From assembly GCF_001517085.1 (NCBI RefSeq), contig NZ_LRAC01000002.1:52448-116447 (forward strand): a stretch of DNA of 64,000 nucleotides. Direction: 5' to 3'. The notes beneath the pieces were generated by a model. That model searched no databases. It worked only from the letters and a program-made list of their open reading frames with translations, and was not told the DNA's origin. This DNA comes from Paenibacillus sp. DMB5 (GTDB taxonomy: Bacteria; Bacillota; Bacilli; Paenibacillales; Paenibacillaceae). This document shows, piece after piece, positions 24,614 to 33,938 of the stretch. The position numbers were made by a program, and so were the translations under genes. Positions within the stretch are counted from its first letter, which is position 1; every line of letters begins with the position of its first letter.

Positions 24614-24789
24614 GGAAGAGAAGTTTGGAACTGTAGGAGCGTTAGCGTCCGCCTGAAAGCTTTTCGCAGAAAAGCTCGCTACGGAAGCATAAGCTTGTCT
24701 TCAGATTTCTACCGCTAGAAGCGGTTAAAATCACGAAATCTGAAGACAACAGCGGCCGGAAGTCCAAACATTCTCTGCAGCCGCGGCCA
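24614..24789. repeat. Dispersed repeat family 2, copy 1
   Basis: A ~176-bp intergenic element. Shared blocks with copy 2 (42656-42828) include AAAGCTTTTCG, GAAAAGCT, CGGAAGCATA, GATTTC and ACAGCGGCCGGAAG. It contains two hairpins: AAGCTTTTC/GAAAAGCT and a perfect 13-bp pair GTCTTCAGATTTC (24697-24709) with GAAATCTGAAGAC. A shorter copy 3 is at 57441-57537. The copies are 60-80% alike by eye and lie only between genes. Confidence 0.75.
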
Positions 24790-24956
24790 GCCCAGGTGAA
24801 AAACCATAAGTTCAGTTTAGATAGCCAGAGCTGAGCACCCCGGGACAATAGCGATCCCAGTATTCCGTTGCTTTCGGAGCGGTTCCCCACGTGACCGTAA
24901 TGTCGAACCAATAGTTCCATTTATATCATCCCTCATTTAAAAGGAGCCAAAAAACA

Positions 24957-27275
24957 ATGAAACAATATCTGAAAATTGATGAATGGTCCATCATTGAAGA
25001 ATCCTTTGATCCGCACACCCAGGAAATTTCCGAGAGTATCTTCAGCATCGGTAACGGGTATATGGGCGGCAGAGCCAACTTTGAAGAACAATACAGCGGC
25101 CACAGCCTGCAGGGCAGCTACATGGCAGGCGTCTACTATCCGGATAAAACCCGGGTCGGCTGGTGGAAAAACGGCTATCCGGAGTATTTTGCCAAGGTAC
25201 TGAACAGCACCAACTGGATCGGTATCAACATTGATATCGACGGTACGCCGCTCGATCTGGCAACCAGCACTGTGACCCAGTTCCGCCGTGTACTTAATAT
25301 GAAGGAAGGGACACTGTTCCGCAGCTTTACTGCTGAGCTGGAAGACGGCAAGCAGGTACAGGTGGAGAGCATCCGCATCGTCAGCATGGCCCGTCATGAG
25401 ATCGGCGCGATCCGTTATGCGGTTACTCCACTGAATTTCGCCGGAACGCTCACTGTTACTCCTTACCTTGACGGAGACATCAAGAACAAGGACTCCAACT
25501 ATGACGAGAAATTCTGGAATGAAGTAGAGAAGAAAAGCGGTACTGAAGGCGGCTATTTGACGCTCAAAACGAAAAAGCTCGATTTCCATGTGACTTCGGC
25601 CTTCGCTTTTGACATTGTGGTTAACGGTGAAAAGGTTACTGCAGAAGCTGAAGCGCTTGAGCAGGAGAAATATGTGGGCAGCAAAGTGGCACTTTCTGTG
25701 CAGTCCGGCGACCAGGTGGTTATTTATAAGTATGCCGCCAATGTAACCTCCCGCAATTACGGCCTGGGCCAGCTTGTTGAAGCCGCCCACAGCGCATTGA
25801 ATGGTGCCCGCGAAGCCGGCTTTGTTACCCTGCTGAACGAGCAGGCCGCTGCCTGGGGCGACAAATGGAAGGAAAGCGACATTATTATTGAAGGAGACGT
25901 ATCGGCACAGCAGGCGATCCGCTTCAATATTTTCCAGCTGAATCAGACCTATACCGGAGAGGATGACCGTCTGAACATCGGGCCTAAAGGCTTTACGGGT
26001 GAAAAATACGGCGGCAGCACCTACTGGGACACTGAAGCTTATTGCGTGCCGTTCTACCTGAGTACTGCGGATTCCAGCATTTCACGCAACCTGCTGATCT
26101 ACCGCTACAAGCATCTGGAGAAGGCTAAGGAAAACGCGCGTAAGCTCGGCTTCAAAAAAGGTGCACTCTACCCGATGGTGACCATGAACGGTGAGGAATG
26201 CCACAACGAGTGGGAAATTACCTTTGAAGAGATCCACCGCAACGGCGCAATCGCCCATGCTATCTACAACTATGTGAACTACACCGGCGACAAGGCTTAC
26301 CTGGGCCAATACGGGCTTGAGGTGCTGGTGGAAATCTCCCGCTTCTGGGAGGAACGCGTGCATTATGTGCCGCGCAAGGATCAGTATGTCATGCTGGGCG
26401 TTACCGGCCCGAATGAATACGAGAACAATGTCAACAACAACTGGTACACAAACCGGATTGCTTCCTGGACGATGGAATATACGCTCGAAGCACTGAAATA
26501 TCTGCAGGAGAACGAAGCTGCCCGTTACGCAGAGCTGGCTGATAAGCTGGAGCTCCAGGACAGTGAGACTTCCAAGTGGAATGAAATCATCAGCAAAATG
26601 TACTATCCATCTGATGAGGAGCTCGGCATCTTCCTGCAGCAGGACGGTTTCCTCGACAAAGAGATCATTCCGGTGAAGGAAGTGGCTCCGGAGAATCTGC
26701 CGCTCAACCAAAAATGGTCCTGGGACCGCATTCTGCGCTCCTGCTACATCAAGCAGGCCGATGTCCTGCAAGGGCTGTACTTCCTGGGCGACCGCTATGA
26801 TCTGGATACGAAAAAACGGAACTTCGACTTCTACGAGCCGATCACCGTTCATGAGTCCTCCCTGTCCCCTTGCATCCATGCCATTCTGGCCTGCGAGCTG
26901 GGCTACAAGGAAAAAGCCTATGAAATGTACCTGCGTACGTCCCGGCTGGATCTCGACAACTACAACAACGATACGGAAGACGGCTGCCACACTACAAGTA
27001 TGGCGGGCACCTGGATGTCGGTTGTCCACGGCTTCGGCGGACTGCGCGTTCAGGCAGACCGGCTGATTCTGAACCCGTCCAATCCGGGTCACTGGACCTC
27101 GTATTCGTTCAAAATCATGTTCCGCGGCTCACGGCTCAAGGTTAACGTTACCGATGCACAGGTTACAGTAACCAATGAGACCGATGTACCGGCGGCACTC
27201 ACGATTCATGGCAAAGAGTATACTGTGAACGGGCTCGGCAGCGTTACGGCTGAAGGTTCCTCGGTAACGGCATAG
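24957..27275 (+). CDS. mapA: Maltose phosphorylase (GH65)
   Basis: A 772-residue cytoplasmic GH65 enzyme that would split maltose with phosphate into glucose and beta-glucose-1-phosphate. The N-terminal beta-sandwich begins with the family pattern SIFSIGNGYMGGRANFEE; the (alpha/alpha)6 barrel carries STYWDTEAYCVPFYL and the general-acid Glu in NGEECHNEWEI. Phosphate-binding-loop residues appear in ECGYK-like and HTTSMAGTW segments. AAAGGAG precedes the ATG. The nearby pgmB gene supports maltose phosphorylase over the trehalose or kojibiose enzymes of the same family. A perfect terminator follows. Confidence 0.92.
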   Translation: MKQYLKIDEWSIIEESFDPHTQEISESIFSIGNGYMGGRANFEEQYSGHSLQGSYMAGVYYPDKTRVGWWKNGYPEYFAKVLNSTNWIGINIDIDGTPLDLATSTVTQFRRVLNMKEGTLFRSFTAELEDGKQVQVESIRIVSMARHEIGAIRYAVTPLNFAGTLTVTPYLDGDIKNKDSNYDEKFWNEVEKKSGTEGGYLTLKTKKLDFHVTSAFAFDIVVNGEKVTAEAEALEQEKYVGSKVALSVQSGDQVVIYKYAANVTSRNYGLGQLVEAAHSALNGAREAGFVTLLNEQAAAWGDKWKESDIIIEGDVSAQQAIRFNIFQLNQTYTGEDDRLNIGPKGFTGEKYGGSTYWDTEAYCVPFYLSTADSSISRNLLIYRYKHLEKAKENARKLGFKKGALYPMVTMNGEECHNEWEITFEEIHRNGAIAHAIYNYVNYTGDKAYLGQYGLEVLVEISRFWEERVHYVPRKDQYVMLGVTGPNEYENNVNNNWYTNRIASWTMEYTLEALKYLQENEAARYAELADKLELQDSETSKWNEIISKMYYPSDEELGIFLQQDGFLDKEIIPVKEVAPENLPLNQKWSWDRILRSCYIKQADVLQGLYFLGDRYDLDTKKRNFDFYEPITVHESSLSPCIHAILACELGYKEKAYEMYLRTSRLDLDNYNNDTEDGCHTTSMAGTWMSVVHGFGGLRVQADRLILNPSNPGHWTSYSFKIMFRGSRLKVNVTDAQVTVTNETDVPAALTIHGKEYTVNGLGSVTAEGSSVTA

Positions 27276-27284
27276 TTTTTGTCG

Positions 27285-27316
27285 GCCCCGGGGGATCCTG
27301 TCCCCCGGGGCTTTTT
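27285..27316 (+). terminator. Terminator after maltose phosphorylase
   Basis: A perfect 11-bp GC stem, GCCCCGGGGGA with TCCCCCGGGGC around a five-base loop, followed by TTTTT. The next gene starts only 40 bp later, so it would need read-through or its own promoter. Confidence 0.92.
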
Positions 27317-27356
27317 ATGCGGGTACACAAATAAGCACATAGAAGGAGTCGTTAAC

Positions 27357-29045
27357 ATGAACAGAGCCTTTTGGAAAGAAGCGGTAGTCTACCAGATATA
27401 TCCGAGAAGCTATCAGGACAGCAACGGAGACGGCATCGGCGATCTGCGCGGGATCATATCCAGGCTGGATTACCTTAAAAAGCTTGGCGTCGATGTCGTC
27501 TGGCTGTCCCCGGTCTATAAGTCGCCGAACGATGACAACGGCTACGACATCAGCGATTATGAGGATATTATGGATGAGTTCGGCACGCTGCAGGATTGGG
27601 AAGAGCTGCTCGCCGGGCTGCATGAACGCGGCATCAAGCTGATGATGGACCTTGTCATTAACCATTCCTCGGATGAGCATGCCTGGTTCGTAGAATCCCG
27701 CTCCTCCAAAGACAACCCGTACCGTGATTATTATATCTGGCGTCCGGGCGGTCCGGATGGCGAGCTGCCTAACAACTGGAGCTCTATCTTCAGCGGTCCG
27801 GCCTGGGAGCTGGATGAAACAACAGGTGAATATTACCTGCATCTGTTCTCGCGCAAGCAGCCGGATCTCAACTGGGAGAACCCCAAGCTGCGCGAAGCGC
27901 TCTACAAGATGATGACCTTCTGGCTGGACAAGGGTGTTGACGGCCTGCGGATGGATGTCATCAACATGATCTCCAAGGTGGAAGGCTTGCCTTCAGTCAA
28001 GCGTGACGATCTGGAGCCCGGCAGGCTGGCCGGCGGCGGCGAATATTATATGAACGGCCCGAGGGTTCATGAGTATCTGCAGGAGATGAACCGTGAGGTA
28101 CTCTCCAAATACGATGTTATGACCGTCGGAGAAACTCCCGGTGCCAGTGTGGAGGATGCGATTCTTTATACGGCAGAGGACCGCAAGGAGCTGCAGATGG
28201 TGTTCCAGTTTGAGCATATGGACATCGACTCCGGTCCCGGCGGCAAATGGGAGGTTACACCGTGGAGCCTCAAGGGGCTGCGCGATATTTTGCATAAATG
28301 GCAGGTTGGGCTCGCTGAGCAGGGCTGGAACAGTCTATACCTGAATAACCACGACCAGCCGCGGATGGTTTCGCGTTTTGGTCATGACGGTGAGTACCGT
28401 GTACAGTCGGCCAAAATGCTGGCTACCCTGCTGCATACGCTTAAAGGCACTCCTTACATTTATCAGGGTGAAGAAATCGGCATGACGAATGTGAAGTTCC
28501 CTGTACTTGAAGACTATAAGGATATCGAGATTCTGAATATGTACCGGGAAAAGGTTACGGAGGGCGGCGAGGATCATGATACGATTCTGAAAGCTATCCA
28601 TACCAAAGGCCGGGATAATGCCCGCACTCCAATGCAGTGGGACGACTCGGCAAACGCCGGCTTTACGGAAGGCACGCCATGGCTGAAGGTCAATCCGAAC
28701 TATAAGGATATTAATGTTGAGCAGGCCTTAGCCGACCCTGACTCCGTCTTTTATTACTACCAGAAGCTGATCGCTCTGCGCAAAGAGAATCTCATAATGG
28801 CTTATGGCGAATATGAGCTGCTGCTGCCGGAGGACGAATATATTTATGCCTACACCCGGGCGCTGGATAATGAAAAGTGGCTGGTGCTGCTGAACTTCAG
28901 CGATGCCCTGCAGACTGTTCAGCTTCCGGAAGAGCTTGCCGCAGTGGATGAAACAATCATCAGTAACTATCCCGGTGAGCCGGCTGCCGGGGAGCGCGAC
29001 ACGCTGCGTCCTTATGAAGCCAGAGTCTACCGGCTCGGGAACTGA
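27357..29045 (+). CDS. malL: Alpha-glucosidase / oligo-1,6-glucosidase (GH13_31)
   Basis: A 562-residue cytoplasmic GH13 enzyme. It begins FWKEAVVYQIYPRSYQDSNG, the usual MalL-type start; catalytic residues are Asp in GLRMDVINMIS, Glu in TVGETPGAS and Asp in LNNHDQPR. The N-terminal Val following the GLRMDV block (rather than Thr) is often seen in alpha-1,6-acting members, so isomaltose and panose are likely substrates alongside maltose. I start at the ATG with GAAGGAG upstream (27357), not at the earlier ATG at 27279, which precedes the terminator hairpin. Confidence 0.92.
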   Translation: MNRAFWKEAVVYQIYPRSYQDSNGDGIGDLRGIISRLDYLKKLGVDVVWLSPVYKSPNDDNGYDISDYEDIMDEFGTLQDWEELLAGLHERGIKLMMDLVINHSSDEHAWFVESRSSKDNPYRDYYIWRPGGPDGELPNNWSSIFSGPAWELDETTGEYYLHLFSRKQPDLNWENPKLREALYKMMTFWLDKGVDGLRMDVINMISKVEGLPSVKRDDLEPGRLAGGGEYYMNGPRVHEYLQEMNREVLSKYDVMTVGETPGASVEDAILYTAEDRKELQMVFQFEHMDIDSGPGGKWEVTPWSLKGLRDILHKWQVGLAEQGWNSLYLNNHDQPRMVSRFGHDGEYRVQSAKMLATLLHTLKGTPYIYQGEEIGMTNVKFPVLEDYKDIEILNMYREKVTEGGEDHDTILKAIHTKGRDNARTPMQWDDSANAGFTEGTPWLKVNPNYKDINVEQALADPDSVFYYYQKLIALRKENLIMAYGEYELLLPEDEYIYAYTRALDNEKWLVLLNFSDALQTVQLPEELAAVDETIISNYPGEPAAGERDTLRPYEARVYRLGN

Positions 29046-29162
29046 CAGCAATGCCTGCAATACGTTATACTTTGAAAAGAAACCTGTCATTAATGAGCAG
29101 AGAATAACAGGACTGGTTCCTCTATCCATGATAGGATGAACTCAAAGGGAGATGACAGCGTC

Positions 29163-30023
29163 TTGGAATGGCTGATCCGGATGAAGGAAGCTATGGATTA
29201 TATGGAGAGCAGGATGACCGAACCGCTGCGAATCGAGGATGTGGCAGGGATCGCACACGTATCTCCGTTTCATTTTCAGCGGATGTTCAGTATGCTGACC
29301 GGCTTTACGGTGGCAGACTATATCCGCAAGCGCAGGCTGACACTGGCTGCCCAGGAGCTTGCGAGCTCCAGAATCAGGGTGCTGGATGTAGCGCTGAAAT
29401 ACGGCTATGACTCACCGGAATCCTTTGCCAAGGCGTTCCGCAAGGCCCATGGGCTTACTCCCTCGGCGGCGCGTGAACCCGGGGTACAGCTCAAAGCGTT
29501 CCCCCGCCTCTCTTTCCACCTATCATTGAAGGGAGATCAGGAAATGGAATACAAAATCATGGATAAGCCTGCTTTTAACGTAATCGGCAAATCAATCCGG
29601 GTTACCTGCAAGGACGGAGAGAATTTCCGCAGAATTCCCGAGTTCTGGAACGAATGCAACGAGGACGGCACCTCGGATGAGCTGATTGGACTTGCTTCAG
29701 AGGAAGCATGGCTCGGTATCTGTATGAGCATGGATATGGAAAAGGATCTGCTGTCTTATTGGGTCGCCGTTCAGGCAGATGAAGCTGCAGATGCGCATGG
29801 CTACGAGAAGGGCGTCGTTCCGGCTGCCAGCTGGGCGGTATTTACTTCCAAAGGACCATTGCCCCATACGCTTCAGACTGTCTGGCAGCGGATCTATCAG
29901 GAATGGTTCCCGGGAACAGGCTATCAGCATGCCGGCGGACCGGAAATCGAGCTGTACCCTCCCGGAGATACATCAGCGGAAGATTATGTCTGTGAGGTTT
30001 GGATTCCGGTTGTCAAAAAATAA
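29163..30023 (+). CDS. AraC family regulator with GyrI-like effector-binding domain
   Basis: An N-terminal AraC DNA-binding domain (about residues 1-105: IEDVAGIAHVSPFHFQRMFS and LDVALKYGYDSPESFAKAFR) is joined to a C-terminal GyrI/SoxS-effector-like domain (starting MEYKIMDKPAFNVIGKSI). The frame has an ATG at 29136, but AAAGGGAG (29145-29152) lies ten bases before a TTG at 29163 that gives the common start LEWLIRMKEAMDYME, so I prefer TTG (286 aa). Such fusions sense small toxic or cationic molecules. A terminator follows. A similar protein, in the other orientation, is at 42892-43779. Confidence 0.87.
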   Translation: MEWLIRMKEAMDYMESRMTEPLRIEDVAGIAHVSPFHFQRMFSMLTGFTVADYIRKRRLTLAAQELASSRIRVLDVALKYGYDSPESFAKAFRKAHGLTPSAAREPGVQLKAFPRLSFHLSLKGDQEMEYKIMDKPAFNVIGKSIRVTCKDGENFRRIPEFWNECNEDGTSDELIGLASEEAWLGICMSMDMEKDLLSYWVAVQADEAADAHGYEKGVVPAASWAVFTSKGPLPHTLQTVWQRIYQEWFPGTGYQHAGGPEIELYPPGDTSAEDYVCEVWIPVVKK

Positions 30024-30061
30024 GCTGTGCCCCTCCCTACCGCTTGATCATAGAAGAGTGA

Positions 30062-30091
30062 AGACTATCCCCCTGCGGATAGTCTTTTTTT
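30062..30091 (+). terminator. Terminator of the AraC/GyrI-type gene
   Basis: AGACTATCC pairs with GGATAGTCT around a six-base loop and is followed by TTTTTT. Confidence 0.9.
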
Positions 30092-30113
30092 CTATCAGGC
30101 TGTGATTTTTATT

Positions 30114-30141
30114 TTGAGAATCGGCATGGGCTTGGTATAAT
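30114..30141 (+). promoter_or_regulatory. Promoter of the degV-type gene
   Basis: TTGAGA (30114-30119) and TATAAT (30136-30141) are 16 bases apart, with the coding start at 30213. Confidence 0.75.
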
Positions 30142-30212
30142 AGACAGATTATATGGTATATTTCTGTAACATAATTGTGATCCGAAGTTCAGATTCGGTG
30201 AAGGAGAATTTC

Positions 30213-31058
30213 ATGTCTAATGTAAAGATTTTTTCAGACAGCACTTCCGATTTGCCGCAAGGCTGGAAGCAAACGTATGATATCGGCATCGTTCCGCTGT
30301 ACGTAGTATTTCAGGACGGTACATACAAAGACGGTGTAGACATTACACCCGAGGAAGTTTACCGCAGAGTAGCGGCTAACGGAGCCTTACCGAAGACGGC
30401 TGCCCCGTCGCCGGCTGACTTCATCGCGGCTTTTGAGCCGGTTATCGCAAGCGGCGGAGATGTAGTCTATATCAGCCTGTCTTCTGCCTTATCCTCTACA
30501 TACCAGAATGCCCTGCTGGCTGCAGGCGAATTCCCGGAAGGACGAGTACGGGTCGTTGATTCCGAGACCCTGTGCGGCGGGATTGCGCTGCTCGTTATGA
30601 AGGCTGCCCGCGCAGCCGCCAAAGGCCATAGCAGTACAGAAATTACCGCCATGCTGGAGCAGTGCCGCAGCCGGGTGGAGACTGAATTTGTCGTTGATAC
30701 CCTTGATTACTTATATATGGGCGGCCGCTGCTCGGGGATGCAGAATTTTATCGGCAGCCTCTTGAAGATCCGGCCTGTTCTACGGCTGATCGACGGCGCC
30801 ATCGTGCCCGTCAGCAAAGTCCGCGGCAAAAAGGAAAAGGCTGTAGAGCAAATGCTGCAAAACGCGCTTGCTAATGTCGGCGAGATGGATCAGGAGCTGC
30901 TGATTGTTGCCCATACGCTGGCCGAAGAAGACGCTAAGTTCCTGGAGAAGGCGCTGCGCGAGCAGACCAGCGTTAAGGAAATCGCCGTTATCAATGCGGG
31001 CTGTGTTATCGGCAGCCACTGCGGACCGGCTACTGTCGGCCTGATGTATATGCGCTAG
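30213..31058 (+). CDS. DegV family fatty-acid-binding protein
   Basis: A 281-residue DegV-fold protein. The N-terminus KIFSDSTSDLP is the family signature, with TAAPSPADF and ISLSSALSSTYQNA forming the lipid-head contacts, and the C-terminal domain has IGSHCGPATVGL. Proteins of this family (FakB in Staphylococcus) hold a fatty acid for phosphorylation by FakA; whether this paralogue does so is not shown. The ATG at 30213 has AAGGAGAATT upstream and follows a good promoter, so the 20 upstream codons are left out. Element B and a terminator follow. Confidence 0.9.
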   Translation: MSNVKIFSDSTSDLPQGWKQTYDIGIVPLYVVFQDGTYKDGVDITPEEVYRRVAANGALPKTAAPSPADFIAAFEPVIASGGDVVYISLSSALSSTYQNALLAAGEFPEGRVRVVDSETLCGGIALLVMKAARAAAKGHSSTEITAMLEQCRSRVETEFVVDTLDYLYMGGRCSGMQNFIGSLLKIRPVLRLIDGAIVPVSKVRGKKEKAVEQMLQNALANVGEMDQELLIVAHTLAEEDAKFLEKALREQTSVKEIAVINAGCVIGSHCGPATVGLMYMR

Positions 31059-31150
31059 GAGTGGTGGGGCACCTATCTACTTACGGGTTAGGGGCTGACG
31101 GGTTAGCGTAGTTAACGCTAAAACCTGCCCAAGGAGAGCCTGTTAAGATT

Positions 31151-31340
31151 TAGTTGGATTTTCGCCACTTAATTCAGCCTAATTTTAACTTTTACAATGA
31201 TTAGTTGGAAAAACAACACCTATTATAGGCTCAATAGCCTTCCAGCGATGAAATCACTGAAATTAAGTAGCATTTTTCCAACTAAAGTTCTGAAGCCGCT
31301 GTTCTGGCGGAAAATAGGTGTCATAATTCCACTTAGTCTG
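31151..31340. repeat. Dispersed nested inverted repeat, element B (190 bp)
   Basis: Same plan as elements A and C: plus-sense modules at 31151-31174 (TAGTTGGATTTTCGCCACTT) and 31201-31226, minus-sense modules at 31261-31285 (AATTAAGTAGCATTTTTCCA) and about 31312-31340. It lies between the degV-type stop codon and a terminator, again a transcribed 3' position. The interior between modules is not conserved in sequence but is in length. Confidence 0.85.
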
Positions 31341-31377
31341 TTGAGCACCCTCTGCAACTGAAATGCAAACAACAAAT

Positions 31378-31420
31378 AAGCCAGCCTGACTCCGAACTCT
31401 CGGGGCGAGCTGGCTTTTGT
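31378..31420 (+). terminator. Terminator downstream of the degV-type gene and element B
   Basis: AAGCCAGC pairs with GCTGGCTT, with a TTTTGT tail on the plus strand. It is placed 320 bases after the stop codon and 37 bases before the stop of the opposing kinase gene. Confidence 0.7.
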
Positions 31421-31456
31421 ATTAATAATATGAATGCGTTGCCGTGCATCCCCCTC

Positions 31457-33061
31457 TTACGCTTCCACCGTTTCCTTTACGAATGGCAGCATAAACCGGA
31501 ATATGGAGCCGCGGCCTTCTTCGCTCTCCACAAAAATGGTTCCGCCCATAAGCTCCACCAGCTGCTTGCAGATCGCAAGCCCCAGGCCGGTACCGCCGTA
31601 TTTGCGGTTAATGAACGGGTGCAGCTGCGAGAAGGACTGGAACAGCAGGTTCAGCTTGCTGTCGGCAATTCCAACGCCGGTATCACGAACCGAGAATTCC
31701 AGCAGATATTCCTCCGAGCCCGGCAGCGGTATATTCTTCACCGACAGGGTCACGCTTCCCCGTTCGGTGAATTTCAGCGCATTACCCACCAGATTCACGA
31801 TGATTTGCCGCAGACGGCTGGGATCGGTGGTTACAGCCTCCGGAACACTGGTATCGGCCCACCACCGCAGAGCAAGCTGCTTCTCCTCCGCCTTAGGCGT
31901 GAACAGGTCAATCACACTCTCGATCATCTCCCGCAGATCGAAGGTCTCTGACTGCAGCTGCATCTTCCCGGCCTCCATCTTGCTGAAATCGAGGATGTCA
32001 TTCAGAATCTGCAGAAGACTGTAGCTGCTGCTCCGCAGAATCTCAGCATAGCTTCGCTGCTCTTCTTCAAGCTCCGTCTCCAGCAGCAGATCGGCCATGC
32101 CGATCATTCCGTTCATCGGTGTACGGATTTCATGGCTCATCATGGCCAGGAAATCAGACTTGGCCTGGGCTGCCTGCTCAGCCGATTCCTTGGCACGCCG
32201 GATTTCACGTTCATTGGTAATATCGGCGAAGGAGAGAACCACCCCGCAGATCATGCCTTTGTCAAGCAGCGGAGCGATCCGGTAGCTTACAAAAAAGCTG
32301 GTGCCGTCCTTGCGCCAGAATATTTCGTCTGAGCTGCTGCGGATAACCCCGTCGTCCAGGGTACGGCGGATCGGGCACTCCAGCGTGGCGTAGGAGGCGG
32401 TGCTGCCATGGCTCTGATTAATCAGGTCCATCAAGTGGACGCCGTACAGCTCTGACGGGTGATAGCCCAGCATATCCGCGCCTTCACGGTTGATAAAGAT
32501 GGTACGGCCTTCGTTATCCAGACCAAAGATCCCCGCCGATACCGAATTCAGAATCAGGCTGAGACGCTTATCTTCAGCCATCTCGCGCATAAGCGCCGGG
32601 AGCTTCTCTTCCTGCTGCTCCGGTTCCTCTTCTTCGGTCCCGGCTGCGGCGAGCCGGCTGAACCATTCTAGCAGTGCTGCAGGGAGCAGCGTATTCACAT
32701 CATAATGGATAATGGCAAACACACCAGCTATCCCCTCTTCAGCCTTAACCGGAGCATACGTTATGGTGGGAGAGACAGATACGCTGCCGTCTTCCTCATT
32801 CTCTGCAAGCTCAAAGCTGGAGGTTACCCCTTCCAGTGCCGCAGTAAAATGTGCTTCACCGGGAGTCAGCCCCTCCTCAGTGCCATTAAATGTGTGCGCT
32901 GGAACGCACGGAACGGCAGAGCCGAAAGCCCGGTTGCTGTCCACGAATTTTCCCTGCCTGTCCAGTATGATGATCAGATCGGGATGATGATCATATAACG
33001 ATTTAAAAGCACTTTCCTCAGAAAGCACCCTGCTCAGAATGGCAGCCCAGTCTTTAACCAT
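31457..33061 (-). CDS. PAS-domain sensor histidine kinase
   Basis: A 534-residue soluble kinase. One PAS domain spans about residues 25-110 ([20 protein letters not shown]) and a second about 175-285 ([20 protein letters not shown], with the PAC motif). HisKA follows, with phospho-accepting His near 308 ([16 protein letters not shown]), then HATPase (N box [11 protein letters not shown]1 DTGVGI, G2 GTGLGLAIC). No transmembrane segment and no receiver domain are seen. The ATG at 33061 has GGAGGAGGTG upstream; the 51 codons before it are excluded. No response regulator is adjacent, so it is an orphan kinase. Confidence 0.88.
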   Translation of the reverse strand: MVKDWAAILSRVLSEESAFKSLYDHHPDLIIILDRQGKFVDSNRAFGSAVPCVPAHTFNGTEEGLTPGEAHFTAALEGVTSSFELAENEEDGSVSVSPTITYAPVKAEEGIAGVFAIIHYDVNTLLPAALLEWFSRLAAAGTEEEEPEQQEEKLPALMREMAEDKRLSLILNSVSAGIFGLDNEGRTIFINREGADMLGYHPSELYGVHLMDLINQSHGSTASYATLECPIRRTLDDGVIRSSSDEIFWRKDGTSFFVSYRIAPLLDKGMICGVVLSFADITNEREIRRAKESAEQAAQAKSDFLAMMSHEIRTPMNGMIGMADLLLETELEEEQRSYAEILRSSSYSLLQILNDILDFSKMEAGKMQLQSETFDLREMIESVIDLFTPKAEEKQLALRWWADTSVPEAVTTDPSRLRQIIVNLVGNALKFTERGSVTLSVKNIPLPGSEEYLLEFSVRDTGVGIADSKLNLLFQSFSQLHPFINRKYGGTGLGLAICKQLVELMGGTIFVESEEGRGSIFRFMLPFVKETVEA

Positions 33062-33160
33062 TGCCCACCTCCTCCGCTGCTCAGAACCTGCTATTATGCA
33101 TCCGCAAATGCGGAAATTATCTATATATGTAGAAATTCCTGAATTAAGCTTTATTATAGC

Positions 33161-33209
33161 AAAAAAACCGCTTGCGGTCGCCAGTAAAACAGCGGCATCA
33201 AGCGGTTTA
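33161..33209 (-). terminator. Terminator of the ABC transporter operon
   Basis: On the minus strand AAACCGCTTG pairs with CAAGCGGTTT, followed by seven T. It lies about 30 bases after the permease stop codon and 100 bases upstream of the kinase start. Confidence 0.85.
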
Positions 33210-33239
33210 TTCACCTTTTTTTATAGTCCAGATTTCCGG

Positions 33240-33938
33240 TTAGCCTACGTCCTGCGTCTCAATCTTGCGGATCGAGAAATAGGCAACGGCAACACCTGCA
33301 AGCCCAAGGAACAAGGATACGCCTACCTGATTGCCCAGGCGGAAGCTGCCGAAGTTGGATGACAGAACACCTGCGATCAGCACGCCGGATACGATCGTAA
33401 CGGGGACAGATTTTTTGCGCATTCCGAAGAACAGCGGTATCAGCCCGATCCCTGCCGAGTATACTGCATCCGAAGCGGATATCGCCAGCTGCTCGCCGAT
33501 CAGCCCCGTTGTCAGGTCGCCTGAGATCGCTTCAACAAAGTAATGATTAAATAAGACCATTGCCGCACCCACCACCACATTGGATACAAAAATCGTAACC
33601 AGCATAAACAAGGAAACAATCAGCAGCTTGGCTGCCATCAGCTTTTTGCGGGGAATCGGATACATAAAGAGGAGATCAATCGTATTATTTTTATACTCAT
33701 CAATGACCAGCTTGCTGATCAGGACGGACCCAAAGACCATAAATACTACTTTTACGAAGATATGCACACCGTCAAAAACATCGGCATAGGTAGAGAAGTC
33801 ACCTTTATCATCTATTTCTGTGAATACGAGCAGCAGCATAAACAATATAATAGCCAAGACTGCTATCAGAGACCCCGTAAACAAACTGATTCTGTTCTTT
33901 CGCATTTCCAGTCTGATCAGCTTAAGCAACGACTTCAC
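33240..33938 (-). CDS. ABC-2 type transporter permease (YcbO-like)
   Basis: A 232-residue integral membrane protein with six hydrophobic segments (for example LFTGSLIAVLAIILFMLLLV and VVFMVFGSVLISKLVIDEY). The pattern YKNNTIDLLFMYPIPRKKLM in the first cytoplasmic loop is typical of lantibiotic-immunity/bacitracin-type ABC-2 permeases. The start overlaps the ATPase gene by 17 bases. It ends the five-gene run lipoprotein, response regulator, kinase, ATPase, permease; the kinase-ATPase-permease sizes match Bacillus subtilis ycbMNO. Likely role is export or detoxification of a membrane-active compound, by context. Confidence 0.85.
   Translation of the reverse strand: MKSLLKLIRLEMRKNRISLFTGSLIAVLAIILFMLLLVFTEIDDKGDFSTYADVFDGVHIFVKVVFMVFGSVLISKLVIDEYKNNTIDLLFMYPIPRKKLMAAKLLIVSLFMLVTIFVSNVVVGAAMVLFNHYFVEAISGDLTTGLIGEQLAISASDAVYSAGIGLIPLFFGMRKKSVPVTIVSGVLIAGVLSSNFGSFRLGNQVGVSLFLGLAGVAVAYFSIRKIETQDVG

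Noticed and set aside
26082..27092. Open frame opposite maltose phosphorylase
   Set aside because: The GH65 gene is certain on the plus strand, and this frame lacks a start signal.
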